Assembly: GCA_947628615.1 (NCBI GenBank)
Contig: CANRAO010000005.1
Location: 19,497 to 83,496, forward strand
Origin: an uncultured Clostridia bacterium
GTDB taxonomy: Bacteria > Bacillota > Clostridia > Oscillospirales > Ruminococcaceae
DNA length: 64,000 nucleotides
Direction of reading: 5' to 3'
The notes beneath the pieces were generated by a model that made no database searches, had not been told where the DNA came from, and saw only the letters and a program-made list of their open reading frames with translations. Positions 26,022 through 35,199 of the stretch are shown piece after piece; the stretch's first letter is position 1; every line of letters begins with the position of its first letter. The translations under genes and the position numbers were made by a program.

Positions 26022-27281
26022 TTAACGTGCTTTTATAATCTCACGAGGTGTAGATTTTCCTATTATCAGTACAGGCATAATAAGTGCAACGATCAATGTT
26101 ATAACCGCTATACATAAACAGCCTATTAACTGCCATTTTCCAAAAGTAACAACTGTATTGCTAAGCAAACCTGCAATTTTAGCACCTCTCAATGCCACAT
26201 ATGCCAAAATTGCCGCGACAGCCTCAGATATAAAAATACTCAACGCATTTATCATTGCACACTGCCGCCATTTGCAGCCGCACATATAGTAAATACCGTA
26301 ATTTCTCAGCTGTTTATTTGTATTAACCGCTGACATACTCAAAACGCTTACTATAACAAGCAAAATTATTCCGCCTATTATCGGTGCGAGAACAGTCATC
26401 TGATTTTTGATTTCCTTCAGGCTGTTTTCACGGATTTCTTTAAATTCAACTGACGTGCCAAGCGAGTATGTGGAATTCACAGCGTTTATATATTCCTCAT
26501 CACTCAATCCGTCTTTGAACTTCATCATCATTCCGCCCATAACCGATTGAAGGCAATTTATTTTATCAAGCTCCTCTGCTGAGAATAACACAAGAGGTAC
26601 TCCCTCCTGATTGACGTCATAGCTTTTAAACATCTCTTTTGCGTCCAAAGTAATATCCGATCTGTAACGGGTTATCATTCCAAAGCTTCTTGTACCGCTT
26701 TTCATAACGCCGATTATCTTTATCTTAACATTTTTAAAACCTCTGTCGACTATTGGCAGCGACTGAGTATAAACATCTCCAACCTTAAGACCATAATCAT
26801 TTTCAGTTATTACAGCGTGCAAAACATCATCTTCACCGCTGTATTTATCGACCTCAGAAAGCCAATCTCCGCCAACCATAATGGGCGTGTATAAATCTGC
26901 AACATTCTTATAATACGCATAAGCATTTGCGTCATAAGGGTTTTTATCAGCTCCGACAAAATCTCCCGACTGTGTCTTGGCAAGCTCTTCATCTGTCAAC
27001 TCTTTTTCCAATAATACCTGTCCTGTAAAAAGAGCATCATCAAAATACTCGCTGGAATTAACCAGAGCGTTTTTGTCTTTTGATGTATCAACGGTCTTTG
27101 AAACAAAAATATATGCTCCGTCTTTACTTAAATAATCGCTCAATGGTATATAGTATCTCAAATTCTGTAAAACACTTGAAACTGCAAATACTATCATTGC
27201 GAACACAAAAGCAAGCTGTATGATAATAAATATATTGAACTTAATATTTCTGACAAATTCTTTTAGTGCATATCTACGCAT
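26022..27281 (-). CDS. FtsX/MacB-type ABC permease, A type, module IV
   Basis: The 419 residues follow the plan of the other A proteins: MRRYALKEFVRNIKFNIFIIIQLAFVF as first helix region, a large ectodomain with DVLHAVITENDYGLKVGDVY, and three C-terminal helices. The coupling segment is RNYGIYYMCGCKWRQCA. It is the most divergent A protein of the island. AAGGAGG precedes the ATG by seven bases, and B-IV ends 13 bases before it. It probably pairs with B-IV. Confidence 0.83.
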   Translation of the reverse strand: MRRYALKEFVRNIKFNIFIIIQLAFVFAMIVFAVSSVLQNLRYYIPLSDYLSKDGAYIFVSKTVDTSKDKNALVNSSEYFDDALFTGQVLLEKELTDEELAKTQSGDFVGADKNPYDANAYAYYKNVADLYTPIMVGGDWLSEVDKYSGEDDVLHAVITENDYGLKVGDVYTQSLPIVDRGFKNVKIKIIGVMKSGTRSFGMITRYRSDITLDAKEMFKSYDVNQEGVPLVLFSAEELDKINCLQSVMGGMMMKFKDGLSDEEYINAVNSTYSLGTSVEFKEIRENSLKEIKNQMTVLAPIIGGIILLVIVSVLSMSAVNTNKQLRNYGIYYMCGCKWRQCAMINALSIFISEAVAAILAYVALRGAKIAGLLSNTVVTFGKWQLIGCLCIAVITLIVALIMPVLIIGKSTPREIIKAR

Positions 27282-27294
27282 AATGATACCTCCT

Positions 27295-28494
27295 TTAATT
27301 GCTGTTCCTGAGAATCAGAACAGGCGTCTTTCTTAGATGTAATATTATCATAATATTCATTATGATATATGATACTGCTACATACATTCCTGCCATTATT
27401 CCGTAAATCTTTAGACTGTATACCTGATTTATGTACGGAAACAGCCCATCAATCCACGGAAGTATATATCTATTAAACACCAGTGTGCATATCAGCAATA
27501 ACGGTATCATAATTATCATTATCTCACTTAGATACATTCTTCTTGCCTTGTTTGCAGTACAGCCGTTAAGCCTAAGCACAGCCAGTGTGAATTTTCTCTT
27601 ATCAAATATGTAATTAAACAAAAGTGCAAAGTTTATTGCCGATATTATTGCTATAAACAACGATATTGCCATATTCGTTTTATAGTAATACACCTGCTCG
27701 GGGTCGTATATTTCCAGTTCAGGGGCAGGAGCTCCCATTCTGTCTGGAAAATATTTTTCATATATCGCTATCAGGCTGTCATATTCCCTTTGGGTCAACT
27801 GCCTGTTAAAGTAAAAATAAGGTGTATCTTCTATAGGGAAATTATCAGGCAAAACTCCCCAAGGAACAATAATTACACCAGGACTACTCATTACGCCAAT
27901 TACTTTAAATTTTTCTCCACTTAAAGTTACATAATAATCGTTACCTATTTTTTTAGCTAGCGGCGTTCTTTTATAATTAAAATCCTCATCTCTTTCCGTA
28001 TAATCTTCTTTCATAGGCTCTTCTATAACACAAACCTTTTCATGATTTTTTATTTGCTCATCAGTGAACCATTCTCCTTCTAACCATTCTCCGTACGATA
28101 CTGTGTTTTTATAATATTCTTCAGTCGGCTTATATACACCGTTTATATAATCAAGTGTCATTATTACATCATTATCACATTCTATATATAAATTTGCCAC
28201 CTTATCTTTAAGCAGGTTGCCGACTTCTTCACATAAATCATGTATTGTTTTATAATCAACAGGATGCTTTTTGTTTATTCCAAGATCGTATCCAAATTCA
28301 GGCCAATCATCTTCATTTGTTATAATATCATTATTCAAATTTATCTGATTTGTCTCAGCCTTATAGTTTTGAAATACGCCGTATGAAAATAAAGAAAGCA
28401 AAATACTACTAACCTGGCATATAATAATTATTACAAAAATAGTGGTTTCTTTAGTAATTAAACTTTTAATATTTTTAAATACATATTTAAGCAT
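27295..28494 (-). CDS. FtsX/MacB-type ABC permease, B type, module IV
   Basis: The start at 28494 (MLKYVFKNIKSL) is chosen because GGAGG stands eight to nine bases upstream; an in-frame TTG at 28509 overlaps that site. The protein has 399 residues: first helix near residues 18-40 with FSYGVFQNYKAET, an ectodomain, then three helices. The coupling segment is LAVLRLNGCTANKARRMY. It clearly belongs with the other B proteins but is the most divergent. It follows the small secreted-protein gene by about 30 bases, so it is likely in the same transcript. Confidence 0.83.
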   Translation of the reverse strand: MLKYVFKNIKSLITKETTIFVIIIICQVSSILLSLFSYGVFQNYKAETNQINLNNDIITNEDDWPEFGYDLGINKKHPVDYKTIHDLCEEVGNLLKDKVANLYIECDNDVIMTLDYINGVYKPTEEYYKNTVSYGEWLEGEWFTDEQIKNHEKVCVIEEPMKEDYTERDEDFNYKRTPLAKKIGNDYYVTLSGEKFKVIGVMSSPGVIIVPWGVLPDNFPIEDTPYFYFNRQLTQREYDSLIAIYEKYFPDRMGAPAPELEIYDPEQVYYYKTNMAISLFIAIISAINFALLFNYIFDKRKFTLAVLRLNGCTANKARRMYLSEIMIIMIPLLLICTLVFNRYILPWIDGLFPYINQVYSLKIYGIMAGMYVAVSYIIMNIMIILHLRKTPVLILRNSN

Positions 28495-28524
28495 ATCGGC
28501 AACCTCCAAAAAGATAATAAATGT

Positions 28525-28965
28525 TTAACCTACTTCTTTATAAACTACGGACACTACATAACTGGTTGAAGTATTTCCAAAAACATCAACTTCATGACAA
28601 TAGTAAACATTTGTGTTTTTACTTCTCCAGTCTGAAGTACCTACACCAGATTTAGCTCCAGAGTTAATTAATCTGGTATCAATTGTTTCGCATTTTGTAT
28701 TTTTAGTAGATTTTCCTTTAGTTTGAGCAGATAAAATTGCTTTAATTTGAGTATTAGTCAAATTATTTGCATATGTGTTTACAACATGAACAGATGTATT
28801 ATGCAGATATTCCATTTTTACATAACCTTTACTGTCCTTTGCGCTATAACTATAGCCCTTCTTAAATGGCTTGTCATAACCCATAACTGTTACCACGCAA
28901 GTCGATGCAAGTAATAATACCGCTAACAAAATAGATATAAGTTTTTTTGTTCTCAACTTGAACAC
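28525..28965 (-). CDS. Small secreted protein of unknown function inside the permease island
   Basis: I do not recognise the family. The protein has at most 146 residues, with a clear signal peptide (RTKKLISILLAVLLLASTC, cleavage likely near VTVMG-YDK). The mature part has about 115 residues, is Lys/Ser/Thr/Asn/Tyr-rich, and has two cysteines (KCETID and YYCHEV) that could form a disulfide. The start may be GTG at 28965 or TTG at 28956; AAAGGA fits the TTG better. It has a perfect consensus promoter and lies between permease genes, so it may be exported by, sensed by, or protective with the transporters. A bacteriocin-like role is only a guess. Confidence 0.75.
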   Translation of the reverse strand: MFKLRTKKLISILLAVLLLASTCVVTVMGYDKPFKKGYSYSAKDSKGYVKMEYLHNTSVHVVNTYANNLTNTQIKAILSAQTKGKSTKNTKCETIDTRLINSGAKSGVGTSDWRSKNTNVYYCHEVDVFGNTSTSYVVSVVYKEVG

Positions 28966-29015
28966 TTCCTTTCAAATATTACCACTATTACTTATGTATA
29001 TATACCAGTGTATTT

Positions 29016-29044
29016 ATTATACAATAAATTATAATATTTGTCAA
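29016..29044 (-). promoter_or_regulatory. perfect consensus promoter of the secreted-protein gene
   Basis: Minus strand TTGACA (29039-29044), exactly 17 bases, TATAAT (29016-29021). Transcription would start near 29009, giving a leader of about 45-50 bases. Confidence 0.88.
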
Positions 29045-29073
29045 ACAAATCTATATAATGTAAAATTAAAAGT

Positions 29074-30207
29074 TTATTTACCTGTTTTTAATTCAGTAAT
29101 CGAACGCCTTGAAATATACGCGCTTATCATAATAAGCAGAATTACAAAGCTCGATACTGCATAAATGCCGAAAATTGCAAGATACAAAAGCGGACTATAC
29201 GCATAGCCTATATATTCAAAAATATTTGAAAGCAATGGCAAAACAAGCTTGTCAAAAGCAATCAGCGTAAGTGCAAATATCGGCAAGCCAATTATAATAC
29301 ATTCTAAGAGATATGTAAAAATCATTCTCAGCTTTGTACAGCCGCAGATACGGAAGATGGTCAGCATTTTAATACGCTTTTCAAGAACAAATCTGTAAAG
29401 CACAGCAAAATTCAGTGCGGCAAGAATTGAAATAAGCACCGAGATCATAAGTATAGTGCGGTAATAGAAAAACTCGCTTGCAGGTGTAATATCCAGCTCC
29501 GGAACTTCTGCGTTATTTCCCATATTCATTGCGACAGCATTTTTTATTTCATCATACTGCGAACGTGAAATATCGGTTTTGAAACTAATTGACAACCCCT
29601 CTACAAGCGGCGTATCATTATTGAATGCAGTTATAGGAGAAGCCATCATACTGCAATATGTGTCAATAATTTTAAACTCTTCGCCGTTTATATCTATACT
29701 TTTCACATCGCCTATGTATTTTGATATATAAGTATCATTGCCCATTCCGGAAATCAATTTAGTATTCTTTTTTCTGAATGCAGAACTTATAGATACAATC
29801 TTATCATAGGAGTTATATTCTTCATCTGTAAACAAATCGTCATGGAATTTACCGTTATTATAGGAAAACTTAAAATCAAATAAATTCTTTTCTATTGCAG
29901 AGGTAGGAAGATAAGCTTCACATGAAAAATATTCAATATTGCCGAGCGTTTCGTCTGACAGACTTTTTACAGTATCAATAACCATTTTAGTTGTTATGGA
30001 ACTTTTATAATCATCGCTCTCTTTTGTCGGTGATATTTCCAATTCATGCTCTGCACTTTCACCCTCGACGATTACAGTATTGTAATTCTGATAAATACCA
30101 TAAGAGAAGCAGATCACAAATGCTGAAATAATTATGTTAAGCACTATAAGTATTGAAATCATTCTGTACGATTTAAAATCGTGAAATATAAGTTTAAATA
30201 TATTCAT
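29074..30207 (-). CDS. FtsX/MacB-type ABC permease, B type, module III (no A partner)
   Basis: The start at 30207 (MNIFKLIFHDF) is preceded by GAGGA eight bases upstream. The 377-residue protein has a first helix near residues 16-40 (FVICFSYGIYQNYN), an ectodomain of about 200 residues and three C-terminal helices. The coupling segment is LTIFRICGCTKLRMIF. Its first 45 and last 140 residues are nearly identical to B-II, while the ectodomain differs more. Unlike the other B genes it is not followed by an A gene; the secreted-protein gene and its promoter come next. Confidence 0.85.
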   Translation of the reverse strand: MNIFKLIFHDFKSYRMISILIVLNIIISAFVICFSYGIYQNYNTVIVEGESAEHELEISPTKESDDYKSSITTKMVIDTVKSLSDETLGNIEYFSCEAYLPTSAIEKNLFDFKFSYNNGKFHDDLFTDEEYNSYDKIVSISSAFRKKNTKLISGMGNDTYISKYIGDVKSIDINGEEFKIIDTYCSMMASPITAFNNDTPLVEGLSISFKTDISRSQYDEIKNAVAMNMGNNAEVPELDITPASEFFYYRTILMISVLISILAALNFAVLYRFVLEKRIKMLTIFRICGCTKLRMIFTYLLECIIIGLPIFALTLIAFDKLVLPLLSNIFEYIGYAYSPLLYLAIFGIYAVSSFVILLIMISAYISRRSITELKTGK

Positions 30208-30248
30208 AATCTGCATCCTCTCATACTTTAATAATTTTTTTATGTTTT

Positions 30249-31484
30249 TTATTCTTCTTTATTAAGTATCTCTTTAGGCTGTGTTTTACCAATTATAACA
30301 AGCGGCATAACCGCCGATAAAATCAGATAAATAATTACTGCCACAAGCATTATCATAATTTCAAAAACACTCAGCTTGATTACCGTAAGTGAGTTTTGCA
30401 TAATGATAAATATAGCCGCAAGACTTAACACGCCTGAAATTATACACACTATCAGCGAATACAGGAAAGATATAAACGCACAATCCCGCCATTTTGCACC
30501 GCATATGTAGAATGTAGCATATGTTTTAAGTTCTTTATTGATAGAAATGCTTATTACTGAAACTGTTGTTATAAGAGTCAGCAGGAAAATACACAACGCT
30601 ATAGGAAGAAGTATATAGAGCTGTTCGTATATATAAGCATAGCTGTTTTCTCTTATTTCCTCAAGAGGCATTATATAAGAAGAATCATTACCCACAAGAA
30701 AATTTTTTACCTCTTTCAACTCTTTTTCATTCATACCGTTGCATAGTATAAATCCCATTCCATCTACTGCAAAATTGCCGTCATAGAGCCGGCTTTTCTC
30801 TATTTCAGATTTAGGAACGCATAGTCCCCAACGTGTTTCAACTTCGGAATTATAGGTGTAGTACATATCAAAAAAGTTCTCACGGTTAGCAATATCTGTC
30901 TGAGAGAATGAAGAAAACCCAACGAAATACTGCTTATTCTCCATAACTCCGATGACCTTTGCTTTTTCTTCAATATCTTTTTCAGAATCATAGTCATAGC
31001 CGTGAAGAGTAATTATATCTCCTGTTTTAAGCCCCAACTTGTTGTCCTGAGTTACAACAACGTGAATATATCCGTCGTCCGGCAGTTTATTCAGCCAGCT
31101 TCCGCTTTGCATTCGCGGAGTGTAAACATCTATCCATTTGTCTGAAAGAATATCTGCATATGGAACATATTTATTTTCATTTTCCATAGTTACATCATCG
31201 CTGTTAATGTTTATAGGATATTGATTCATATATGTAAATTCACATTTTGTACCTTTTAGTTTTTTTAGTAATTGCTTTTCACCCATAATTTCACCCTCAT
31301 CAAATTCACATAAATAACCTTGTGAATTTATCTCTTCTGCAAACGGTTTATAGTAAACCATTCTTGATTCAACCATACTTACAAGTACGCATAGTATCGT
31401 CATAACCGCAGTAAGCTGAATTACAATTAATGTGTTCATAAATTTGTTCCTTTTAAGTTGTCTTAACGCTGATTTTAAAATCAT
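30249..31484 (-). CDS. FtsX/MacB-type ABC permease, A type, module II
   Basis: This A-type permease has 411 residues: first helix at about 16-38 (TLIVIQLTAVMTILCVLVSM), an ectodomain with DDGYIHVVVTQDNKLGLKTGD, and three C-terminal helices. The coupling segment is KTYATFYICGAKWRDCA. Its ATG overlaps the B-II stop codon by one base (TAATG), strong evidence of translational coupling and of a B-II/A-II heterodimer. B-III follows after about 40 bases. Confidence 0.83.
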   Translation of the reverse strand: MILKSALRQLKRNKFMNTLIVIQLTAVMTILCVLVSMVESRMVYYKPFAEEINSQGYLCEFDEGEIMGEKQLLKKLKGTKCEFTYMNQYPININSDDVTMENENKYVPYADILSDKWIDVYTPRMQSGSWLNKLPDDGYIHVVVTQDNKLGLKTGDIITLHGYDYDSEKDIEEKAKVIGVMENKQYFVGFSSFSQTDIANRENFFDMYYTYNSEVETRWGLCVPKSEIEKSRLYDGNFAVDGMGFILCNGMNEKELKEVKNFLVGNDSSYIMPLEEIRENSYAYIYEQLYILLPIALCIFLLTLITTVSVISISINKELKTYATFYICGAKWRDCAFISFLYSLIVCIISGVLSLAAIFIIMQNSLTVIKLSVFEIMIMLVAVIIYLILSAVMPLVIIGKTQPKEILNKEE

Positions 31485-32647
31485 TACTTATCACCTGACC
31501 TTAATTCAATAATTGAACGCCTTGAAATATACACGCTTATCATAATAAACAGAATTACAAGGCTCGATACTGCATAGATACCGAAAATTGCAAGATACAA
31601 AATTGGACTATACGCATAGCCTATATATTCAAAAATATTTGAAAGCAAAGGCAATGCAAACTTGTCAAAAGCAAGCTGTGTAAGTGCAAATATCGGCAAG
31701 CCAATTATAATACATTCTAAGAGATATGTAAAAATCATTCTAAGCTTTGTACAGCCGCAGATACGGAAAATCGTCAGCATTTTAATACGCTTTTCAAGAA
31801 TAAATCTGTATAGCACAGCAAAATTCAGTGCTGCAAGAATTGAAATCATTACCGAGATCATCAGTATAGTGCGATAATAGAAAAGCTCGCTTACAGGTGT
31901 AATATCCATTTCGGGAACCTCTGCATTATCACCCATATTTTCTGCTACGGCATTTACAATCTCATCATACTGCGAACGAGAAATATCAGTTTTAAAATTA
32001 ATTTCAACACTTTGGTTTCTTCCACGTAACGGTGTATCATTATAAAATGAAGTTATAGGTGCTATCATAAGTCCGTCTAATTCAGAAAGATTCTCATTTA
32101 CTATTTTAAATTTCTCACCGTTTACATCAATAGTATCTGTATCTCCTATACAAACAGCATTCCAATCACCTATGTCTATTACCGCTATACCATGGTCCAC
32201 TGCATCTTTAGTTCTTAAAACAGGGGTTATCGCAATAATTTTATCATATGAATTATATTGCTCATCTGTAAAAATTTCATTATGAAATTTTCCGTTATCA
32301 TATGAAAAGCTAAAATCAAAACAATTCATTTCAATTGCAGATGTGGGAATAACTGCTGAACAATAAAAATAATCAATATTATTGAGCGTTTTGTCAGAAA
32401 GACTTTTTACTGTGTCAATAACCATCTTTGTAGTAACAGAAGTTTTAGCTATACCGTTGCTTGATGTATGTATAATACTTAACTGCCGCTGTGAGCTTTC
32501 ACCCTCGTCTATCTGAACATTGTAATTCTGATAAATACCATAAGAAAAACAAATTACAAACGCAGAAATTATTATGTTAAGCACTATAAGTAATGAAATC
32601 ATTCTGTACGATTTAAAATCGTGAAATATAAGTTTAAATATATTCAT
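31484..32647 (-). CDS. FtsX/MacB-type ABC permease, B type, module II
   Basis: The 387-residue B-type permease begins MNIFKLIFHDFKSYRMISL. Its N-terminal helix and C-terminal 140 residues match B-III almost exactly, and the ectodomain is the variable part (longer here by about 10 residues). The coupling segment is LTIFRICGCTKLRMIF. The ribosome site is weak. It overlaps A-II by one base and follows A-I by 62 bases. Confidence 0.84.
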   Translation of the reverse strand: MNIFKLIFHDFKSYRMISLLIVLNIIISAFVICFSYGIYQNYNVQIDEGESSQRQLSIIHTSSNGIAKTSVTTKMVIDTVKSLSDKTLNNIDYFYCSAVIPTSAIEMNCFDFSFSYDNGKFHNEIFTDEQYNSYDKIIAITPVLRTKDAVDHGIAVIDIGDWNAVCIGDTDTIDVNGEKFKIVNENLSELDGLMIAPITSFYNDTPLRGRNQSVEINFKTDISRSQYDEIVNAVAENMGDNAEVPEMDITPVSELFYYRTILMISVMISILAALNFAVLYRFILEKRIKMLTIFRICGCTKLRMIFTYLLECIIIGLPIFALTQLAFDKFALPLLSNIFEYIGYAYSPILYLAIFGIYAVSSLVILFIMISVYISRRSIIELRSGDK

Positions 32648-32709
32648 AATCTACATTCACACCCAAAAATCATAATTCCACAACAATTTGATTACATAAA
32701 AGATTACTA

Positions 32710-33954
32710 TTATTCTTCCTCTTTAAGCATATCCTTTGCCTGTGCCCTGCCTATGATTATAGCAGGCATTACCGCCGACGCTATTATCGCTATTACTATT
32801 ATTGCTCCGCAAGCCAACAGCTCGTTTCTGCCTATGCTGACAATTGACGCACTTATAATACCGCCCACAGTCATAAGCTTGAATACCACATACGCCAGCA
32901 CTACCGACAGCACACAACTGTAAAACACATTCCACATCTGTATGAAAATACACCTTTTTCGCGTCGCTCCCGATACTGTGTATATACCGTAGTTTTTTAG
33001 CTGTTTATTCGAACTTATCGCACTCATACTGAAAACACTTACTATAATAAGTATAACTATTCCAACTATGAGTGGCATCATCATCATTTTTTGCTCGTTA
33101 ATTGTTTTATAGCTTTTTTCTCTAATACGTTCGGTTTTTAAGTTCCAGGCTAAATTAACATCGTCTTCAAACTTATCACCCAAATCTGCATAAATCTTAT
33201 CAAGTTCATCCTTGCCGTAGCCGTCTTTGAATTTCACAAATGACATTCCAGGATATCCGCCTACAATATCAGTTGCATCCTTTGTTATAAAAAGCAGATC
33301 ATATGTATGATTATACTGATTATAATGATCCTCCATATAATAATTTCTGTAAAGAGACTGTACGTCAGTAACTTTACTGGTAAGTTCATAAGGAGTTAAT
33401 ACTTTTGCACCGTCGCATAACATTCCAACTATTCTGAATTTCAACTCTACTTTATTTTCCGGATTATCTGGGTCGAAAACTAATGTACAAGTATCACCTA
33501 TATCATATGTAGGATTATACGACACCACTGTATTTATATAACCGTCAGTTTGTGTTTCATATTTATCTAGCCACTCTCCCCTTTCAAGAAACGGCTTATA
33601 ATCATTTATAAATTTATTATCATAGCAATTTACATTTACATTTGTATACTTTTCATTATAGTATTCATTATTATCGTTGACATTACCGCCACAAACATTA
33701 AAAGAATAAACACTGTCAACATAATCAAGAGCTTTTACCTGCTTTTCAACATTATAATTGGTTAACTCCGTACAAATTCCGTTTCCTTGAATATAATCTT
33801 TTATTGGATCATAAAACTTATAAACATAAGATACAGAAGATATACTATAAATCATCAGAATAAATACAGCTGTAAGCTGTGCAATTATAAAAAGATTAAA
33901 AAGTATATTTCTTTTAAACTCTTTAAAGCCGTATTTTGGCGCTGTAATTTTCAT
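32710..33954 (-). CDS. FtsX/MacB-type ABC permease, A type, module I
   Basis: The 414-residue sister of A-V begins MKITAPKYGFKEFKRNILFN. It has one N-terminal helix, an ectodomain of about 240 residues and three C-terminal helices, with KNYGIYTVSGATRKRC as coupling segment. The last 100 residues differ from A-V at about one position, while the ectodomain has many changes. It is coupled to B-I (four bases between them, with the ribosome site inside the B-I 3' end). No ATPase gene is adjacent; the nearest is about 9.3 kb downstream. Confidence 0.85.
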   Translation of the reverse strand: MKITAPKYGFKEFKRNILFNLFIIAQLTAVFILMIYSISSVSYVYKFYDPIKDYIQGNGICTELTNYNVEKQVKALDYVDSVYSFNVCGGNVNDNNEYYNEKYTNVNVNCYDNKFINDYKPFLERGEWLDKYETQTDGYINTVVSYNPTYDIGDTCTLVFDPDNPENKVELKFRIVGMLCDGAKVLTPYELTSKVTDVQSLYRNYYMEDHYNQYNHTYDLLFITKDATDIVGGYPGMSFVKFKDGYGKDELDKIYADLGDKFEDDVNLAWNLKTERIREKSYKTINEQKMMMMPLIVGIVILIIVSVFSMSAISSNKQLKNYGIYTVSGATRKRCIFIQMWNVFYSCVLSVVLAYVVFKLMTVGGIISASIVSIGRNELLACGAIIVIAIIASAVMPAIIIGRAQAKDMLKEEE

Positions 33955-33958
33955 CTCT

Positions 33959-35161
33959 TTACCTCCTGACCTTTAACATTTTAACCGGCGAATGTGATAC
34001 ACTGAGTATTATCATAATATTTTGAATTATATATGTTATTGCTAAATATATAGCAATAAGCAAAGCATATCCTTTTGGCGTGTATGCAAGTGAAATATAC
34101 GGGAAAATCTTTGCTAACTTAGGCAAAATAAACGAATGGAAAACAGTTACGCATATCGCCCCATTAACAATACTGTAAAACATCATTTCAAATATCATCA
34201 TTCTTCGCAATTTGTTTTTAGTACAGCCGTTTATTCTGAATATCGACATCTGTCTGCGTCTTAACTCAATTACAAACTTAAATAATGCTGCTATATTGAT
34301 AGAAGATATTATCGCAATTATTATGCTGATCGTCATTTTAGTTTTAAATGTTTTGAGAACCTCCTCGTCATATACCGGCATATCTGACTCGTCATCTGAT
34401 GTAATATGATCCCCAAAGTATTTTTCATATAAGTTGACAACTTCGTTATATTCATCCTGAAAAAGAATCTGTTTTATTTCAAGACTGGGCAAGCTTATTA
34501 TTTTAGCATCAAGCGGCAGCGTGGAATACGGAATGTAATTCAAACCGGAAAAGCTTTTATAGAAACCTACTACCTCAAATGTACCAATAGGCAAATCTAT
34601 GTACTTCTTTCCATCTTTATCATAAGCCTGATATTTAAAATCCTTTGGTGACATTTCATCATCATAGCCTACTTCGTCATCAACTTCCTTATAACACTCA
34701 ATTGGCGCAACGCATACCTTTGCGGCATTATCATAATCTTTTCTGTTTAAGTATCTGCCGCTGTACCATTCACCGTTCACCTTGAGATTATGACCTATAT
34801 CTGTCATTTCCCACCCCTTATTGTAGGACAACGACATATCATAGTCTTTGCTCTTAAAATAAACATTGCCTATTTTATCACCGATGGTGTCAGAAAGCTC
34901 ATTCATAAAAGCAAATACTGTTTCATTAGTTATAGGATTATCCTCATTAATATCGGAAGTAAAATTAAATCTTAACCATTCCATTTCTTCTTCAATTGGT
35001 TCGTTTGACGCTATCTCCTTTACCTGCTGAGAATAGTTTTGATAAATGCCGTATGAGAAAATCATAAGCATAAGACTTGTAATTTCACATATAACAAACA
35101 CAGCAAAGATAACTTTGCTATGTTTTATAAACTGACCGATATTTTTAAATATGTACCTCAT
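33959..35161 (-). CDS. FtsX/MacB-type ABC permease, B type, module I
   Basis: First gene of the island. Of two ATGs, the one at 35161 (MRYIFKNIGQFIKHSK) has AGGAGG 11 bases upstream; the ATG at 35170 is only two bases from it. The 400-residue protein has the B plan, with first helix FVICEITSLMLMIFSYGIYQNY, an acidic ectodomain, three C-terminal helices, and the coupling segment MSIFRINGCTKNKLRRM. It is the sister of B-V. Its promoter faces that of the MIF-like gene. Confidence 0.85.
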   Translation of the reverse strand: MRYIFKNIGQFIKHSKVIFAVFVICEITSLMLMIFSYGIYQNYSQQVKEIASNEPIEEEMEWLRFNFTSDINEDNPITNETVFAFMNELSDTIGDKIGNVYFKSKDYDMSLSYNKGWEMTDIGHNLKVNGEWYSGRYLNRKDYDNAAKVCVAPIECYKEVDDEVGYDDEMSPKDFKYQAYDKDGKKYIDLPIGTFEVVGFYKSFSGLNYIPYSTLPLDAKIISLPSLEIKQILFQDEYNEVVNLYEKYFGDHITSDDESDMPVYDEEVLKTFKTKMTISIIIAIISSINIAALFKFVIELRRRQMSIFRINGCTKNKLRRMMIFEMMFYSIVNGAICVTVFHSFILPKLAKIFPYISLAYTPKGYALLIAIYLAITYIIQNIMIILSVSHSPVKMLKVRR

Positions 35162-35199
35162 AAAAGCCATATCCTCCTAATGTTAAATTGCTTATATAA

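Noticed and set aside
28525..28965. Lactococcin 972-type bacteriocin
   Set aside because: A small secreted protein near FtsX-like permeases and an ATPase suggests it, but the mature sequence lacks a convincing lactococcin pattern and the permeases are about 400 residues, not the single long membrane protein of that system.
22739..35161. BceAB-type antimicrobial peptide resistance system
   Set aside because: BceB is a single permease of about 650 residues with ten helices and a linked two-component system; here the permeases have four helices and no sensor kinase or response regulator is present.
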